DNA of 37,861 nt from Acidovorax sp. CF316 (GCF_000276605.1 NZ_AKJX01000205.1:1-37861); one strand, 5' to 3'; positions 8,183 to 19,648 are shown, numbered from the stretch's first letter. Notes: a model not told the origin generated them from the sequence alone. Program-made: numbers and translations.

Positions 8183-8199
8183 CGTGAGAAAATCGCACG
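8183..8199. promoter_or_regulatory. Inverted repeat immediately before the lysR start
   Basis: CGTGAGA-AAA-TCGCACG, arms matching at six of seven positions, ends one base before the ATG at 8201 and lies about 100 bp upstream of the divergent flavoprotein gene. This is where an autorepressing LysR-type protein would bind. It would be coding if translation began at the in-frame ATG at 8180. Confidence 0.35.
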
Positions 8200-8200
8200 T

Positions 8201-9091
8201 ATGACACCCCGCCTGCCCCCGCTGAATGCCGTGCGCGCCTTTGCGGCGGCGGCGCGCCACCAGAGCTTCACGCTGGCGGCGGCCGAGCTGTTCGTGACGC
8301 ATGGCGCCATCAGCCGGCAGGTCAAGGCGCTGGAGGAGTTCCTGGGCGTGGCGTTGTTCGAGCGGCGCGTGCGGCAGGTGTCGCTCACGCCCGAGGGACA
8401 GCGCTTCTTTGCCGAGGTGGCCCCGGCGCTTGCGCAGATCGGCGCTGCCGCGCAGTCGCTGATGCAGGACGCGCCCGCCCGCACGGTCACCATCAACGTG
8501 CGCCCCTCGTTCGCGGTGCGCTGGGTGATTCCGCGCCTTCCGGCCTTTGTGGCGCAGTTCCCCGGCATCGCACCCCAGGTGGTCACCAGTACCGTCCCGC
8601 CGGACCAGGCCAGCGAGCATTTCGACGTGGCGATCCGCCGGGGCCGCACCACGGGCTGGCCGACCTCCATCGCCGTGCAGCCCTTCCTGCAGGACGAGGC
8701 GCTGATCGTGGGGACCCCGGCCCTGTTCGCCAGCGCAGCCGTGGCCGAACCCCGCGGCTTGGCCGCCCACGTGCTGCTGTGGTCGCGCTCGCGCCCCGAC
8801 GACTGGGACCACTGGAAGCGCCAGGTGGGAACGCCCCGCCTGCGGCCCGCAGGCCAGTTGCAGTTCGACCACCTGCACTTCGTGCTGCAGGCGGCCATCG
8901 ATGGCCTGGGCTTTGCGCTGGCCCCGGCTTCGCTGGTATCCCACGACCTGGCCGCCGGCCGCCTGGTCTGCCCCCTGCCCGCGCTGCGCCTGCCGCTCAC
9001 GCGCCACTACTACGGCCTGGCACCTGACGCGGCGCCCGAGGCGCAGTGCTTTGCACAGTGGCTGCAGGCGCAGTTGCCGCCCCTGGACTGA
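8201..9091 (+). CDS. LysR-type transcriptional regulator (GcvA-like)
   Basis: 296 aa from the ATG at 8201. The N-terminus (MTPRLPPLNAVRAFAAAARHQSFTLAAAELFVTHGAISRQVKALEEFLG, quoted in part: PPLNAVRAFAAAARHQSF) is the GcvA-type start, and ALFERRVRQVSLTPEGQRFF is the standard recognition-wing sequence. A LysR substrate-binding domain follows, with the ITINVRPSFAVRWVIPRLPAF-like strand (VTINVRPSFAVRWVIPRL) typical of this group. It is divergent from the FMN flavoprotein, which is the likely target. It converges on the next gene with 22 bp between stops. Confidence 0.9.
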   Translation: MTPRLPPLNAVRAFAAAARHQSFTLAAAELFVTHGAISRQVKALEEFLGVALFERRVRQVSLTPEGQRFFAEVAPALAQIGAAAQSLMQDAPARTVTINVRPSFAVRWVIPRLPAFVAQFPGIAPQVVTSTVPPDQASEHFDVAIRRGRTTGWPTSIAVQPFLQDEALIVGTPALFASAAVAEPRGLAAHVLLWSRSRPDDWDHWKRQVGTPRLRPAGQLQFDHLHFVLQAAIDGLGFALAPASLVSHDLAAGRLVCPLPALRLPLTRHYYGLAPDAAPEAQCFAQWLQAQLPPLD

Positions 9092-9113
9092 ACGACTGGG
9101 CAGCCAGCGCAGG

Positions 9114-11354
9114 TCAGTCCTGCGCCATCAGGTGGCGAAAAAAGCCGTTGCATTCACGTTCGCGCTCGATGTCGGCCAGCACCTCGGCATCGCCCGCCGC
9201 CTGCGCCGCAGCGACAGCGGCTTTCAGGGTGGGCAGCAGCGACCGGGCCGCGGCCACGATGGCGTTCGCATCCACGGTGTTGGCATAGGAATGTGCTGCT
9301 GCGTAGGTGCCCTCGAAGCGCTTCCAGTGGGCGAGAGGATGCAGGTAGGGATGCGCGCGGTAGGCCAGGTAGAAATCGCCCTGGTTGGGTGAGTTGCGGG
9401 CATAGGACCTCGATGCCGTGCCCTCCACGAGGTGGTGGTTCAGGTAGCGTGTGAAGACCTGCCGCAGCGGGTGGTCGCGCGCCGGGTCCTGCGCATCGGC
9501 CAGCGGTGCGAACGAAGTGCCAAGCGCCAGCCGGCGCAAGAATCCGCCCAGCGCCCGGGTGCCGTGCTGCCCGTCGATGGGCGGCAGTTCCAGGATGGAA
9601 TCCAGCAGTTGCGGCGACACCTGAGGTGTGGAGGTCTGCCGTGCCTGCTCGGCCATGGCCTGGAATTCGGGGTGCTGGTGCAGCGCCGACAGATCGGGGT
9701 CTTGCCAGAGCTTGTCGAGGTGCGGATAGCGATAGACCATGGCCCGGCGCACCTCCTCCAGTGCCTCGTCCACGCGGCCCAGGGCGGCGTAGCTGCAGGC
9801 GGTGTGGTGAAAGAGGTGGGGATTGAACCAGGCGGTTGCCTCTATGCGCGGATAAAAAGCAATCACCTCGGCCGGCCGGCCCAGCTGGAACAGCGCATAA
9901 AAGTAGTTGTTGACATCGCGGTACAGCGAGCCGTCGGCATCCAGGCGATCGCGCGCGTACTCCGCATCGAAGTGCTCGCTGGCCCAACGCGCAAAAAGGT
10001 CTGCATAGGCGCCAATAGCGGCCCGGTCCTCCGGGCTTGCCGGGTGGGGCATCGAAGGGCGGCCTTGCCCGGGCTGATTGCGGTCATGGTAGGCCTGCCC
10101 CCTCTGCGCCAGCAGTACCTGCGCAGCCGCCAGGTCCGCCACGGGCGTGAGCCGCAAGCCGTCGAATCGACCGCTTGGCAGACACTCCCGATCCAGCAGG
10201 TAGCGCCCGCTGGCATCACCGACCACATAGGCGTTGACGAATGCGATGCCTGTGCCCTCTACCGGCAGGTCGTGCTCCAGCCGGAAGCTCGCGGCATCGA
10301 GCGGCAGGCGGTCCGCGCCCAGGTACACGGCATGCTCGCCCACGAGCAGCTTGAGGTCATGGAAGTAGCCCGCCGGCTCGACCCGGCAGGTGCCGATGTC
10401 GGCACGCGGCACCACCTTGCCGCGAAAGTAGAAATGGTGCGCGTCCTCGGCCAGGAAATCGCCCCGCAGCTTGAAGCTGTGCGCGTCGGCCTGGGGTATG
10501 CGCCGCAGTTGCCGGGGCCATGTCGCCTCGCCATGGAAGTCGGTGGAGAACACCTGCGACTGGTCCTTGTAGAACTCCGTTTCTCCCTTCTGCAGCATCC
10601 GGAAGCTGGCGGCGTCCACCTGCAGGACCTGCCTTGCGACAACGGCGTGCCGCGCATCGGTGCCGCCCCATGCGGCAGGGCGGAAGCTCGCGGCATCGAT
10701 CTCGGGCAGCGGCGTGATGTCGCCGGCCTTGTGATAAACGCACTGCCCGTTGAAGAAGTAGTCGCCGAAGAGGTGCATCGGCTGCACGAAGCTCGCCTCG
10801 TGCAAGCTGTCGACCAGGCGCTCGATGCGCTGCGCCTCGACACGCGCCAGGCTGCGCTTGGCAATGGACTTGTCCACGATGCGCCCCTTGGGCAACTGCA
10901 GCGCGAAGTGGACCTCGGTGGCACGAAAGAAGTGCTTCTTGCATTCCTTGAGGAATGCCGGCTGGTCCAGCCCCTGGACCAGCGCCAGCGGTGTTTCCGT
11001 GCAGCGCCCCTCCGCCACCTGGTAGGCGGCAACGGTGTCGTCGAACAGATTCAGCGCGTCCAGGCTGTGCAGCACGAAGCCACCCGGCCCGGTGGCATGC
11101 GCCGCCAGCTGCTGCAAGGCCTGCCATTCGCGGGATTCCTGCAGGAATGCAGCATTGCCGTGGTTGAAATAGAAAAACGCGAACAGCGCCTGCTCCAGCT
11201 TGAGGTAGCGGAACACCGGGTAGGCGTTGGAAGGCTGCATCAGCTCGTCGGCAATGCAGTCGGCCAGCAAGCCGGCGGCCTTGCTGCGCAGGAATTTCTT
11301 GAAGGCCGCTTCGGTCAGCGGGATGCGGGCGATGAGGGCAACGGGTTGGGACAT
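9114..11354 (-). CDS. Large DKNYY-repeat protein with TPR-like C-terminal part
   Basis: 746 aa, no signal peptide or membrane segment seen, so probably cytoplasmic. Residues about 195-400 contain degenerate DKNYY-type repeats: DAASFR at 220, 247 and 353, DAHSFK at 290, and units such as FYKDQSQVF (261-269), HHFYFRGKVV and HAVYLGADRLP. Residues about 450-590 look like helical TPR-type repeats (YALFQLGRPAEVIAFYPRI, HTACSYAALGRVDEALEEVRRAMVYRYP). The first 190 and last 150 residues match nothing I know. DKNYY proteins are generally uncharacterised. It lies 166 bp downstream of the acyl-CoA synthetase gene on the same strand; its own promoter is likely in that gap but I could not pick it out. Confidence 0.75.
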   Translation of the reverse strand: MSQPVALIARIPLTEAAFKKFLRSKAAGLLADCIADELMQPSNAYPVFRYLKLEQALFAFFYFNHGNAAFLQESREWQALQQLAAHATGPGGFVLHSLDALNLFDDTVAAYQVAEGRCTETPLALVQGLDQPAFLKECKKHFFRATEVHFALQLPKGRIVDKSIAKRSLARVEAQRIERLVDSLHEASFVQPMHLFGDYFFNGQCVYHKAGDITPLPEIDAASFRPAAWGGTDARHAVVARQVLQVDAASFRMLQKGETEFYKDQSQVFSTDFHGEATWPRQLRRIPQADAHSFKLRGDFLAEDAHHFYFRGKVVPRADIGTCRVEPAGYFHDLKLLVGEHAVYLGADRLPLDAASFRLEHDLPVEGTGIAFVNAYVVGDASGRYLLDRECLPSGRFDGLRLTPVADLAAAQVLLAQRGQAYHDRNQPGQGRPSMPHPASPEDRAAIGAYADLFARWASEHFDAEYARDRLDADGSLYRDVNNYFYALFQLGRPAEVIAFYPRIEATAWFNPHLFHHTACSYAALGRVDEALEEVRRAMVYRYPHLDKLWQDPDLSALHQHPEFQAMAEQARQTSTPQVSPQLLDSILELPPIDGQHGTRALGGFLRRLALGTSFAPLADAQDPARDHPLRQVFTRYLNHHLVEGTASRSYARNSPNQGDFYLAYRAHPYLHPLAHWKRFEGTYAAAHSYANTVDANAIVAAARSLLPTLKAAVAAAQAAGDAEVLADIERERECNGFFRHLMAQD

Positions 11355-11520
11355 GAGGACGTCAACAGCGAGGAACAGGGTCAGCCCATTGATTACAGTG
11401 CGCGCATGTCCTCACACGCCGCACTGTCTGGTGAGAACAACGCAGCGATGAGGAAAAGTGCACGAATGCACGCGATATCACTGGACGCCGGCCGCCCTCT
11501 TGCTGCTTTTGAACAGGCCC

Positions 11521-13167
11521 TCAAACGTCGATGGCGCTGGCAGAGCCCGCCTGCTTGCGCAGCTCGAATTTCTGGATCTTGCCGGTGCTGGTCTTGGGCA
11601 GCTCGCCAAACACCACGGCGCGCGGCACCTTGAAGCCCGCCAGGTGCTGCTTGCAGTGGGCCACGATGTCCTCGGGCGTGAGCGTGGCGCCGGCCTTGAG
11701 CTCAACGAAGGCGCAGGGTGTCTCGCCCCACTTGGGGTCGGGCCGTGCCACCACGGCGGCGGCCAGCACGGCGGGGTGGCGGTAGAGCACGTCTTCCACC
11801 TCGATGGAGGAGATGTTCTCGCCGCCCGAGATGATGATGTCCTTGCTGCGGTCCTTGATCTTGATGTAGCCGTCGGGGTACTGCACGGCCAGATCGCCGC
11901 TGTGGAACCAGCCGCCTGCGAAGGCTTCGTCCGTGGCCTTGGGGTTCTTGAGGTAGCCCTTCATCACGATGTTGCCCTTGAACATGATCTCGCCCATGGT
12001 CTCGCCGTCCTGCGGCACGGGCTGCATGGTGGCGGGGTCGAGCACGCGCACGTCGCGCTCCAGGTGGTAGCGCACGCCCTGGCGGGCGTTCAGGCGGGCA
12101 CGCTCGCCGATGTCCAGTTCGTCCCAGGCCGCATGCTTGGCGCACACGGTGGCTGGGCCATAGACTTCGGTCAGGCCATACACATGGGTGAGATCGAAGC
12201 CCATCTTCTCCATGCCCTCGATCATCGAGGCCGGCGGCGCGGCACCCGCCACCATGGCCTTTATGCCGGCGGGCACGCCGGCCTTCATGGCATCGGGTGC
12301 GTTCACCAGCATGCCGTGCACGATGGGTGCGCCGCAGTAGTGCGTCACACCATGCTCGCGCATGGCGTCGAAGATGGCCTGCGCCTCCACCCGGCGCAGG
12401 CAGACGTTGACACCCGCGCGTGCCGCCACCGTCCACGGAAAGCACCAGCCGTTGCAGTGGAACATGGGCAGCGTCCACAGGTAGACCGCCCCCTTGGGCA
12501 TATCCCACTCCAGCACGTTGCTGATGGCATTGGTAGCCGCGCCGCGGTGGTGGTAGACCACGCCCTTGGGGTTGCCGGTGGTGCCGCTGGTGTAGTTCAG
12601 GGCAATGGCGTCCCACTCGTCGGCCGGTAGTTCCCACGCGTGCTTGGCATCGCCTGCAGCCACGAAGGCGTCGTAGTCCGTGCCGCCCAGGTCCTGCACG
12701 GCCGGGCCGTACACGGCGTCCTGCACCGTGAGCACCAGCAGCGGCGCCTGGGACTTGCGCCATGCCAGGGCCTTGGCCAGGGTGCCGGTGAACTCCGGGT
12801 CGACGATGATGGCGCGCGCCTCGCCATGGTCGAGCATGAAGGCAATGGTCTCGGGATCGAGCCGGGTATTGATGGCATTGAGCACGGCGCCGGCCATGGG
12901 CACGCCGAAATGCGCCTCCACCATGGGCGGGGTGTTGGGCAGCAGTGCCGCCACGGTGTCGTTCTTGCCGATGCCGGCGCGGTTCAGGCTGCTGGCCAGC
13001 TGGCGGCAGCGCGCATGGGTCTGGCCCCAGGTCTGGCGCAGGCTGCCGTGCACGATGGCCAGGCGGTCGGGGTAGACCTCGGCCGTGCGCTCGATGAAGG
13101 ACAGGGGCGACAGGGGCGCGAAGTTGGCGCTGTTGCGCTCCAGGTGCTGGTCGAACATAGGGGGCAT
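11521..13167 (-). CDS. Acyl-CoA synthetase (AMP-forming, AlkK/DmdB-like)
   Basis: 548 aa from the ATG at 13167 (MPPMFDQHLERN). The ATP/AMP signature YTSGTTGNPKGV lies near residue 192. Other core motifs are HVYGLTEVYGPAT, GGWFHSGDLAVQYPDGYIKI, DRSKDIIISGGENISSIEVE and the C-terminal catalytic lysine in PKTSTGKIQK near residue 529. It activates a carboxylic acid, probably a short- or medium-chain fatty acid or 3-(methylthio)propionate-like substrate, to its CoA thioester through an acyl-adenylate. The open frame upstream to 13233 is not conserved in style. A perfect AGAAC-CT-GTTCT dyad at 13189-13200 sits just upstream of the start. Confidence 0.92.
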   Translation of the reverse strand: MPPMFDQHLERNSANFAPLSPLSFIERTAEVYPDRLAIVHGSLRQTWGQTHARCRQLASSLNRAGIGKNDTVAALLPNTPPMVEAHFGVPMAGAVLNAINTRLDPETIAFMLDHGEARAIIVDPEFTGTLAKALAWRKSQAPLLVLTVQDAVYGPAVQDLGGTDYDAFVAAGDAKHAWELPADEWDAIALNYTSGTTGNPKGVVYHHRGAATNAISNVLEWDMPKGAVYLWTLPMFHCNGWCFPWTVAARAGVNVCLRRVEAQAIFDAMREHGVTHYCGAPIVHGMLVNAPDAMKAGVPAGIKAMVAGAAPPASMIEGMEKMGFDLTHVYGLTEVYGPATVCAKHAAWDELDIGERARLNARQGVRYHLERDVRVLDPATMQPVPQDGETMGEIMFKGNIVMKGYLKNPKATDEAFAGGWFHSGDLAVQYPDGYIKIKDRSKDIIISGGENISSIEVEDVLYRHPAVLAAAVVARPDPKWGETPCAFVELKAGATLTPEDIVAHCKQHLAGFKVPRAVVFGELPKTSTGKIQKFELRKQAGSASAIDV

Positions 13168-13188
13168 GGCGGCGTTCCTTGGCAGTTG

Positions 13189-13200
13189 AGAACCTGTTCT
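13189..13200. promoter_or_regulatory. 12-bp palindrome upstream of the acyl-CoA synthetase
   Basis: AGAAC-CT-GTTCT, perfect, centred 28 bp upstream of the minus-strand start codon at 13167. It is placed where a repressor of the gene could act. No regulator gene lies next to it, so this is only a candidate. Confidence 0.35.
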
Positions 13201-13282
13201 AAGGGCAATCGGGCCATTAGACCAAAGGGCCATGCCGCCGCATTCAGGGCCAACCCGCGGGCCGTCCGTCCTTCCTGGCGGC

Positions 13283-14569
13283 TCATTCCTTGCGGTTGAG
13301 CAGCGCGTACAGCAGGATGGCGCCGAAGGTGGCTGTGCCGATGCCGCCCAGTGCGAACTGGCCGAACTTGAGCGTGAAGTCGCCCGTGCCCAGGATGAGC
13401 GTGATGGCGGCCACGATGAGGTTCTTGTTCTGCGAGAAGTCCACCTTGTTGTCCACCCAGATCTTGGCGCCGGCCACTGCGATCAGGCCGAACACCACGA
13501 TCGACACCCCGCCCATCACCGGCAGCGGAATGGTCTGGATCAGCGCGCCGAACTTGGGGGAAAAGCCCAGCACCAGCGCGAACACGCCCGCCAGCAGGAA
13601 CACGGCGGTGGAGTAGATCTTGGTGGCCGCCATCACGCCAATGTTCTCCGCATAGGTGGTCACGCCCGTGCCGCCCACACCGCCACTCACCATGGTGGCC
13701 ACGCCATCGCCGATGAACGCGCGGCCCATGTAGCGGTCCAGGTCGCGGCCGGTCATGGCCGTCACGGCCTTGATGTGACCCAGGTTCTCGGCCACCAGAA
13801 TGATGGCCACCGGGGCGATGAGCAGCATGGCGTTGCCGCTGAACACCGGTGCGGCGAAGTTGGGCATGCCCACCCACGCGGCGTTCGCCAGGACGGAGAA
13901 GTCGATCGGCTTGCCCAGGCCCATGCCGTTGGTGAGCACCGCGTAGATGATGCTGGCCACGATCAGGCCCACCAGGATCAACAGGCGCTGCACCATGCCG
14001 CGTGTGAGCACGGCCACCAGGCCCACGCTCACGAAGGTCACGAGCTGCATCCAGCTGTCGAAGTTGCTGGCTGCCATGTTCTTGATGGGGATGCCCGCCA
14101 GGTTCAGGCCGATCACGGCCACCACGGCACCGGTGACCACGGGCGGCATGAAGCGCTCGATCCAGCCCGTGCCGATGGCCTGCACCAGCACGCCAATCAG
14201 CGTGTAGAGCAGGCCGCACGCGATGATGCCGCCCAACGCCACGCCGATGTTGGCGTTGGGGCCGCTGCCCGCATGGCCCGTGGCCGCGATCACCACGCCG
14301 ATGAAGGCGAAGCTCGAACCCAGGTAGCTGGGCACCTTGCCGCCGGTGACGATGAAGAAGATCAGCGTGCCCACGCCGCTCATCAGGATGGCGACGTTGG
14401 GGTCGAACCCCATCAGGATGGGCGCCAGCACCGTGGCGCCGAACATGGCGATCACGTGCTGCACGCCCATGGCCGCCGTCTGCGGCCAGGGCAGCCGCTC
14501 ATCCGGCGCGATCACGCCCCCCTGCTGCAGCACGTCTGCACTCTTTTCCTGCCAGTTCATGAATCCCAT
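13283..14569 (-). CDS. NCS2 family uracil/pyrimidine permease, RutG-like
   Basis: 428 aa with about 12-14 hydrophobic segments; an inner-membrane nucleobase:proton symporter. The substrate-site segment [19 protein letters not shown], then [43 protein letters not shown] and [13 protein letters not shown], follows my recollection of RutG (pyrimidine utilisation) more closely than UraA. No other rut genes are in the window, so the role may be general uracil, thymine or xanthine uptake. The start at 14569 (MGFMNWQEK) is supported by AAGGA upstream; 14560 is an alternative. It is divergent from dnaG across about 165 bp, which includes a CCTGGCCC-AA-GGGCCGGG hairpin at 14664-14681. Confidence 0.9.
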   Translation of the reverse strand: MGFMNWQEKSADVLQQGGVIAPDERLPWPQTAAMGVQHVIAMFGATVLAPILMGFDPNVAILMSGVGTLIFFIVTGGKVPSYLGSSFAFIGVVIAATGHAGSGPNANIGVALGGIIACGLLYTLIGVLVQAIGTGWIERFMPPVVTGAVVAVIGLNLAGIPIKNMAASNFDSWMQLVTFVSVGLVAVLTRGMVQRLLILVGLIVASIIYAVLTNGMGLGKPIDFSVLANAAWVGMPNFAAPVFSGNAMLLIAPVAIILVAENLGHIKAVTAMTGRDLDRYMGRAFIGDGVATMVSGGVGGTGVTTYAENIGVMAATKIYSTAVFLLAGVFALVLGFSPKFGALIQTIPLPVMGGVSIVVFGLIAVAGAKIWVDNKVDFSQNKNLIVAAITLILGTGDFTLKFGQFALGGIGTATFGAILLYALLNRKE

Positions 14570-14734
14570 GATGTATTGTTCCTTGTGATTTGAGGCGGGA
14601 ATGCTAGTGGATGAATAGCGGCCCAACGCGCTGGTTCGGCAGGTTTTCGTCTTTCAGGGACAACCTGGCCCAAGGGCCGGGCAGCCGGATTCAGGGTCCA
14701 ACCGCGGGCATTGCAGATGGAGGAAAATGCCCAG

Positions 14735-16813
14735 GTGTCCATCCCCCAGTCATTCATCCAGGAACTGCTTGCCCGCACCGACGTGGTCGAGATCGTGGGC
14801 CGCTACGTCCAGTTGAAGAAAGGCGGGGCCAATTTCATGGGGCTGTGCCCCTTCCACGGGGAAAAGTCGCCATCCTTCAGCGTCAGCCCCTCCAAGCAGT
14901 TCTACCACTGCTTCGGCTGTGGCAAGAACGGCAATGCCATCGGCTTCCTCATGGACCATGCGGGCATGGGTTTCGTCGAGGCCGTACAGGACCTGGCCCA
15001 GCAGGTGGGCCTGCAGGTGCCCGACGACGACATCTCCCCGCAGGAGAAGGAGCGTGCCGCCGCCGCCCGCCAGAAGCAGGCCACGCTGACCGACGTGCTG
15101 GAAAAAGCCGGTGACGCCTACCGCCGCCAGCTGCGCGAGTCGCAGCGCGCCATTGCCTACTTCAAGGGCCGGGGCGTCTCGGGCGCGGTGGCCAAGCGCT
15201 ATGGCCTGGGCTATGCGCCCGAGGGCTGGCGCAGCCTGGCCAGCGTGTTCCCGCACTACGACGACCCGCTGCTCGAGGAAAGCGGCCTGGTCATCGTGGG
15301 CGAGGACGGGCAGGACAAGCGCTATGACCGCTTTCGCGACCGGGTGATGTTCCCCATCCGCAACGTCAAGGGCGAATGCATCGGCTTTGGCGGGCGCGTG
15401 CTGGGCGACGACAAGCCCAAGTACCTCAATTCGCCCGAAACCCCGGTGTTCCACAAGGGGCGCGAACTCTACGGCCTCTTCGAGGCGCGCACGCCCATCC
15501 GCGAGCATGGCTATGCGCTCGTGACCGAAGGCTACATGGACGTGGTGGCGCTGGCGCAGCTCGGTTTTCCGAACGCCGTGGCCACGCTGGGCACGGCGTG
15601 CACGCCCGAGCATGTGCAAAAGCTGCTGCGCTTCACCGAGGCGGTGGTGTTCAGCTTCGACGGCGACAACGCCGGCCGGCGCGCCGCGCGCAAGGCGCTC
15701 GATGGCGCCTTGCCCCACGCCACGGACACGCGCAGCATCAAGTTTTTGTTCCTGCCGGCCGAGCACGACCCGGACAGCTTCATCCGCGCCCATGGCACGG
15801 ATGCCTTTGCCAGGCACGTGAGCGAGGCAGTGCCGCTGAGCCGCTTCCTGGTCGAATCGGCCAGCGACGGCTGCGACCTGACCACCGCCGAGGGCCGCGC
15901 CCACATGGCCAGCAACGCTCGCCCCTTGTGGACGGCGCTGCCCGATGGGGTGCTCAAGCGCCAGCTGCTGGGCGAACTGGCCGAGCTCACGCAGCTCAAT
16001 GCACGTGACCTCTCCGAGCTGTGGAACCCCGGCGGAGCCCGCGCTCCCGCCGCAGCGCCGGCACCCCAGCAGCGGCCTTCACGCACGCAGGAAGCCGCCA
16101 ACCCGTCTGCCGATGAGCCCCCCTGGGGTGGTTCCCCGCCCGACCTGGACGGCTGGCAGCCCCCCCATGGGCCCGACTACGTGGGCGGCGGGTACCAGGG
16201 CCAGAGCGATGGCGGCCATGGCGGCTACAGCGGTGGTGGAAGCGTCGGGGCCGGCAATGGCAAGCCCCCCTTCCGCAAGGGCGGCAGCAGTGAATGGGTC
16301 AACAGCGGCGGCAAGTGGAAAAAGAAGGACAAGGACTCTCCCTGGGGCCCCCAGCCGCGCTTGCCGCGCACCCCCGCCATGGGCCGGGCAGACCACGCTG
16401 CGCGCCTGCTGCTGTCCCACATGGGCTTTCTCGAAGAGCTCACCCACGACGACCACACCGCCCTGTGCGCCCTGCCGGCGCCCCATGGACCGCTGTTCAC
16501 CTGGCTGGAAGCGCAGTTCCACGAGCACGGCCCGCAGGCCTGGGCGGTACTGCGCGAGAGCCTGCGCGACCACGAATGCGAGGAACTGGGCGTCAAGGTG
16601 ATGACCGGCGCCCACGCCCAGACCGAGGGCGAACTGGCGGAACTCCGGCTGGAATTGCGGGATCTACTGAACCGGATGCTCATCGAAGACATCAAGGAAC
16701 AACAGAAACTGCTGATCCTGCAGGCGGCCAAGGACCCCACCGCCCTGGAGCGCTACCGCGTTCTGGAACAAAAACGTGTTGTTTTATTGGGTGCAACCGT
16801 CAAGGCGGCTTGA
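14735..16813 (+). CDS. dnaG: DNA primase DnaG, GTG start
   Basis: 692 aa. Synthesises RNA primers at the replication fork. The GTG at 14735 is chosen as start because GGAGGA (14719-14724) lies 10 nt upstream. It also puts the TOPRIM residues at Glu265 (EGYMD), Asp309 and Asp311 (FDGDNAGRR), the numbers I recall for E. coli DnaG. Upstream ATG 14717 or TTG 14711 would overlap that ribosome-binding site. The zinc-binding domain has Cys38-His41-Cys59-Cys62 (CPFHGEKS ... YHCFGCG). After the catalytic core (to about 430) comes a Gly/Pro-rich linker of about 110 residues, then a helical C-terminal domain expected to bind the DnaB helicase. rpsU is absent upstream, but rpoD follows, as in the macromolecular-synthesis operon. 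Confidence 0.96.
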   Translation: MSIPQSFIQELLARTDVVEIVGRYVQLKKGGANFMGLCPFHGEKSPSFSVSPSKQFYHCFGCGKNGNAIGFLMDHAGMGFVEAVQDLAQQVGLQVPDDDISPQEKERAAAARQKQATLTDVLEKAGDAYRRQLRESQRAIAYFKGRGVSGAVAKRYGLGYAPEGWRSLASVFPHYDDPLLEESGLVIVGEDGQDKRYDRFRDRVMFPIRNVKGECIGFGGRVLGDDKPKYLNSPETPVFHKGRELYGLFEARTPIREHGYALVTEGYMDVVALAQLGFPNAVATLGTACTPEHVQKLLRFTEAVVFSFDGDNAGRRAARKALDGALPHATDTRSIKFLFLPAEHDPDSFIRAHGTDAFARHVSEAVPLSRFLVESASDGCDLTTAEGRAHMASNARPLWTALPDGVLKRQLLGELAELTQLNARDLSELWNPGGARAPAAAPAPQQRPSRTQEAANPSADEPPWGGSPPDLDGWQPPHGPDYVGGGYQGQSDGGHGGYSGGGSVGAGNGKPPFRKGGSSEWVNSGGKWKKKDKDSPWGPQPRLPRTPAMGRADHAARLLLSHMGFLEELTHDDHTALCALPAPHGPLFTWLEAQFHEHGPQAWAVLRESLRDHECEELGVKVMTGAHAQTEGELAELRLELRDLLNRMLIEDIKEQQKLLILQAAKDPTALERYRVLEQKRVVLLGATVKAA

Positions 16814-16825
16814 AATCGGCCCAGA

Positions 16826-16834
16826 TGGTATAAT
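16826..16834 (+). promoter_or_regulatory. Extended -10 promoter for rpoD
   Basis: TG-G-TATAAT, a perfect extended -10, begins 12 bp after the dnaG stop and about 228 bp before rpoD. The only -35-like hexamer (TTGAAA at 16810-16815) is 13 bp away, too close, so recognition would rest on the TGn element. It would let rpoD be transcribed independently of dnaG, with a leader of roughly 220 nt. Confidence 0.75.
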
Positions 16835-16970
16835 GTAGGGTTAGGCAAGAGCGACAGCAGCACCTCCGAGCCGGGCCACCGTGACAAACGCGCACAACCG
16901 CCCACCCATCGCAAGGACTGCACACCAAATGTTCGCCCAGACATCTTGCCCCTGAGGGATGCCCCTCGAG

Positions 16971-16993
16971 CTGCAAAAGCACGGCTTTTGCAG
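16971..16993 (+). other. Perfect 10-bp hairpin in the rpoD leader
   Basis: CTGCAAAAGC at 16971-16980 and GCTTTTGCAG at 16984-16993, with an ACG loop. No T-run follows, so it is not a standard terminator. It may be an mRNA processing or stability element, or a protein-binding dyad. Confidence 0.7.
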
Positions 16994-17001
16994 TGCCACC
17001 C

Positions 17002-17028
17002 GCGCCGGGATCTGTGGCGCTTGCGTTT
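17002..17028 (+). other. Attenuator-like hairpin in the rpoD leader
   Basis: GCGCC (17002-17006) pairs with GGCGC (17016-17020) and is followed by a T-rich stretch (TTGCGTTTTCTTTG), about 40 nt before the rpoD start. The stem is short, so it would at best be a weak terminator or attenuator. It lies directly after the 10-bp hairpin at 16971-16993. Confidence 0.4.
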
Positions 17029-17061
17029 TCTTTGTGTCCGTTTTTGATTCTGAGGTTGTTC

Positions 17062-19440
<2,379 letters not shown>

Positions 19441-19458
19441 GCAACAGCTCTGGCGAAC

Positions 19459-19474
19459 GTCCCCTGGCGGGGAC
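19459..19474 (+). other. Hairpin after rpoD
   Basis: GTCCCC-TGGC-GGGGAC, a perfect 6-bp stem 18 bp after the rpoD stop, followed by CTTCTCC rather than a clean T-run. It probably works with the stronger terminator just downstream as a 3' end structure. Confidence 0.5.
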
Positions 19475-19488
19475 CTTCTCCACCTCCG

Positions 19489-19523
19489 ACGCCCTGCCCC
19501 GCACCCGCGGCGCAGGGCGTTTT
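19489..19523 (+). terminator. Rho-independent terminator after rpoD
   Basis: ACGCCCTGC at 19489-19497 pairs with GCAGGGCGT at 19512-19520 and is followed by TTT. It ends the dnaG-rpoD transcription unit, about 50 bp after the rpoD stop. Confidence 0.85.
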
Positions 19524-19648
19524 CCATGGTGGCGTGGCGGCCACAGATGTCACCCGCTTCGGCGTATACCCTGATACCCTGGACAGCCAAATGACAGTTT
19601 CAGCGCCCACCATGGCGACTGGATACATCCGCTTACCGAGGGAATGCC

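Noticed and set aside
4549-9000. Minus-strand open frame of 1483 codons
   Set aside because: It runs antisense to the di-heme lipoprotein and across the flavoprotein and lysR genes. Its translation is low-complexity His/Ala/Gly/Arg with no domain, a frame left open by GC-rich codon bias.
9432-11633. Plus-strand open frame of 733 codons opposite the DKNYY gene
   Set aside because: The minus-strand frame carries recognisable repeats (DAASFR cores) and a sensible start; the plus frame does not.
14711-14734. TTG 14711 or ATG 14717 as the dnaG start
   Set aside because: Both lie on or before the GGAGGA ribosome-binding site, and they would shift the TOPRIM residues off the expected numbering.
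16810-16834. TTGAAA as -35 for the rpoD promoter
   Set aside because: Only 13 bp separate it from TATAAT, too short for sigma-70; the TGn extension explains the promoter better.
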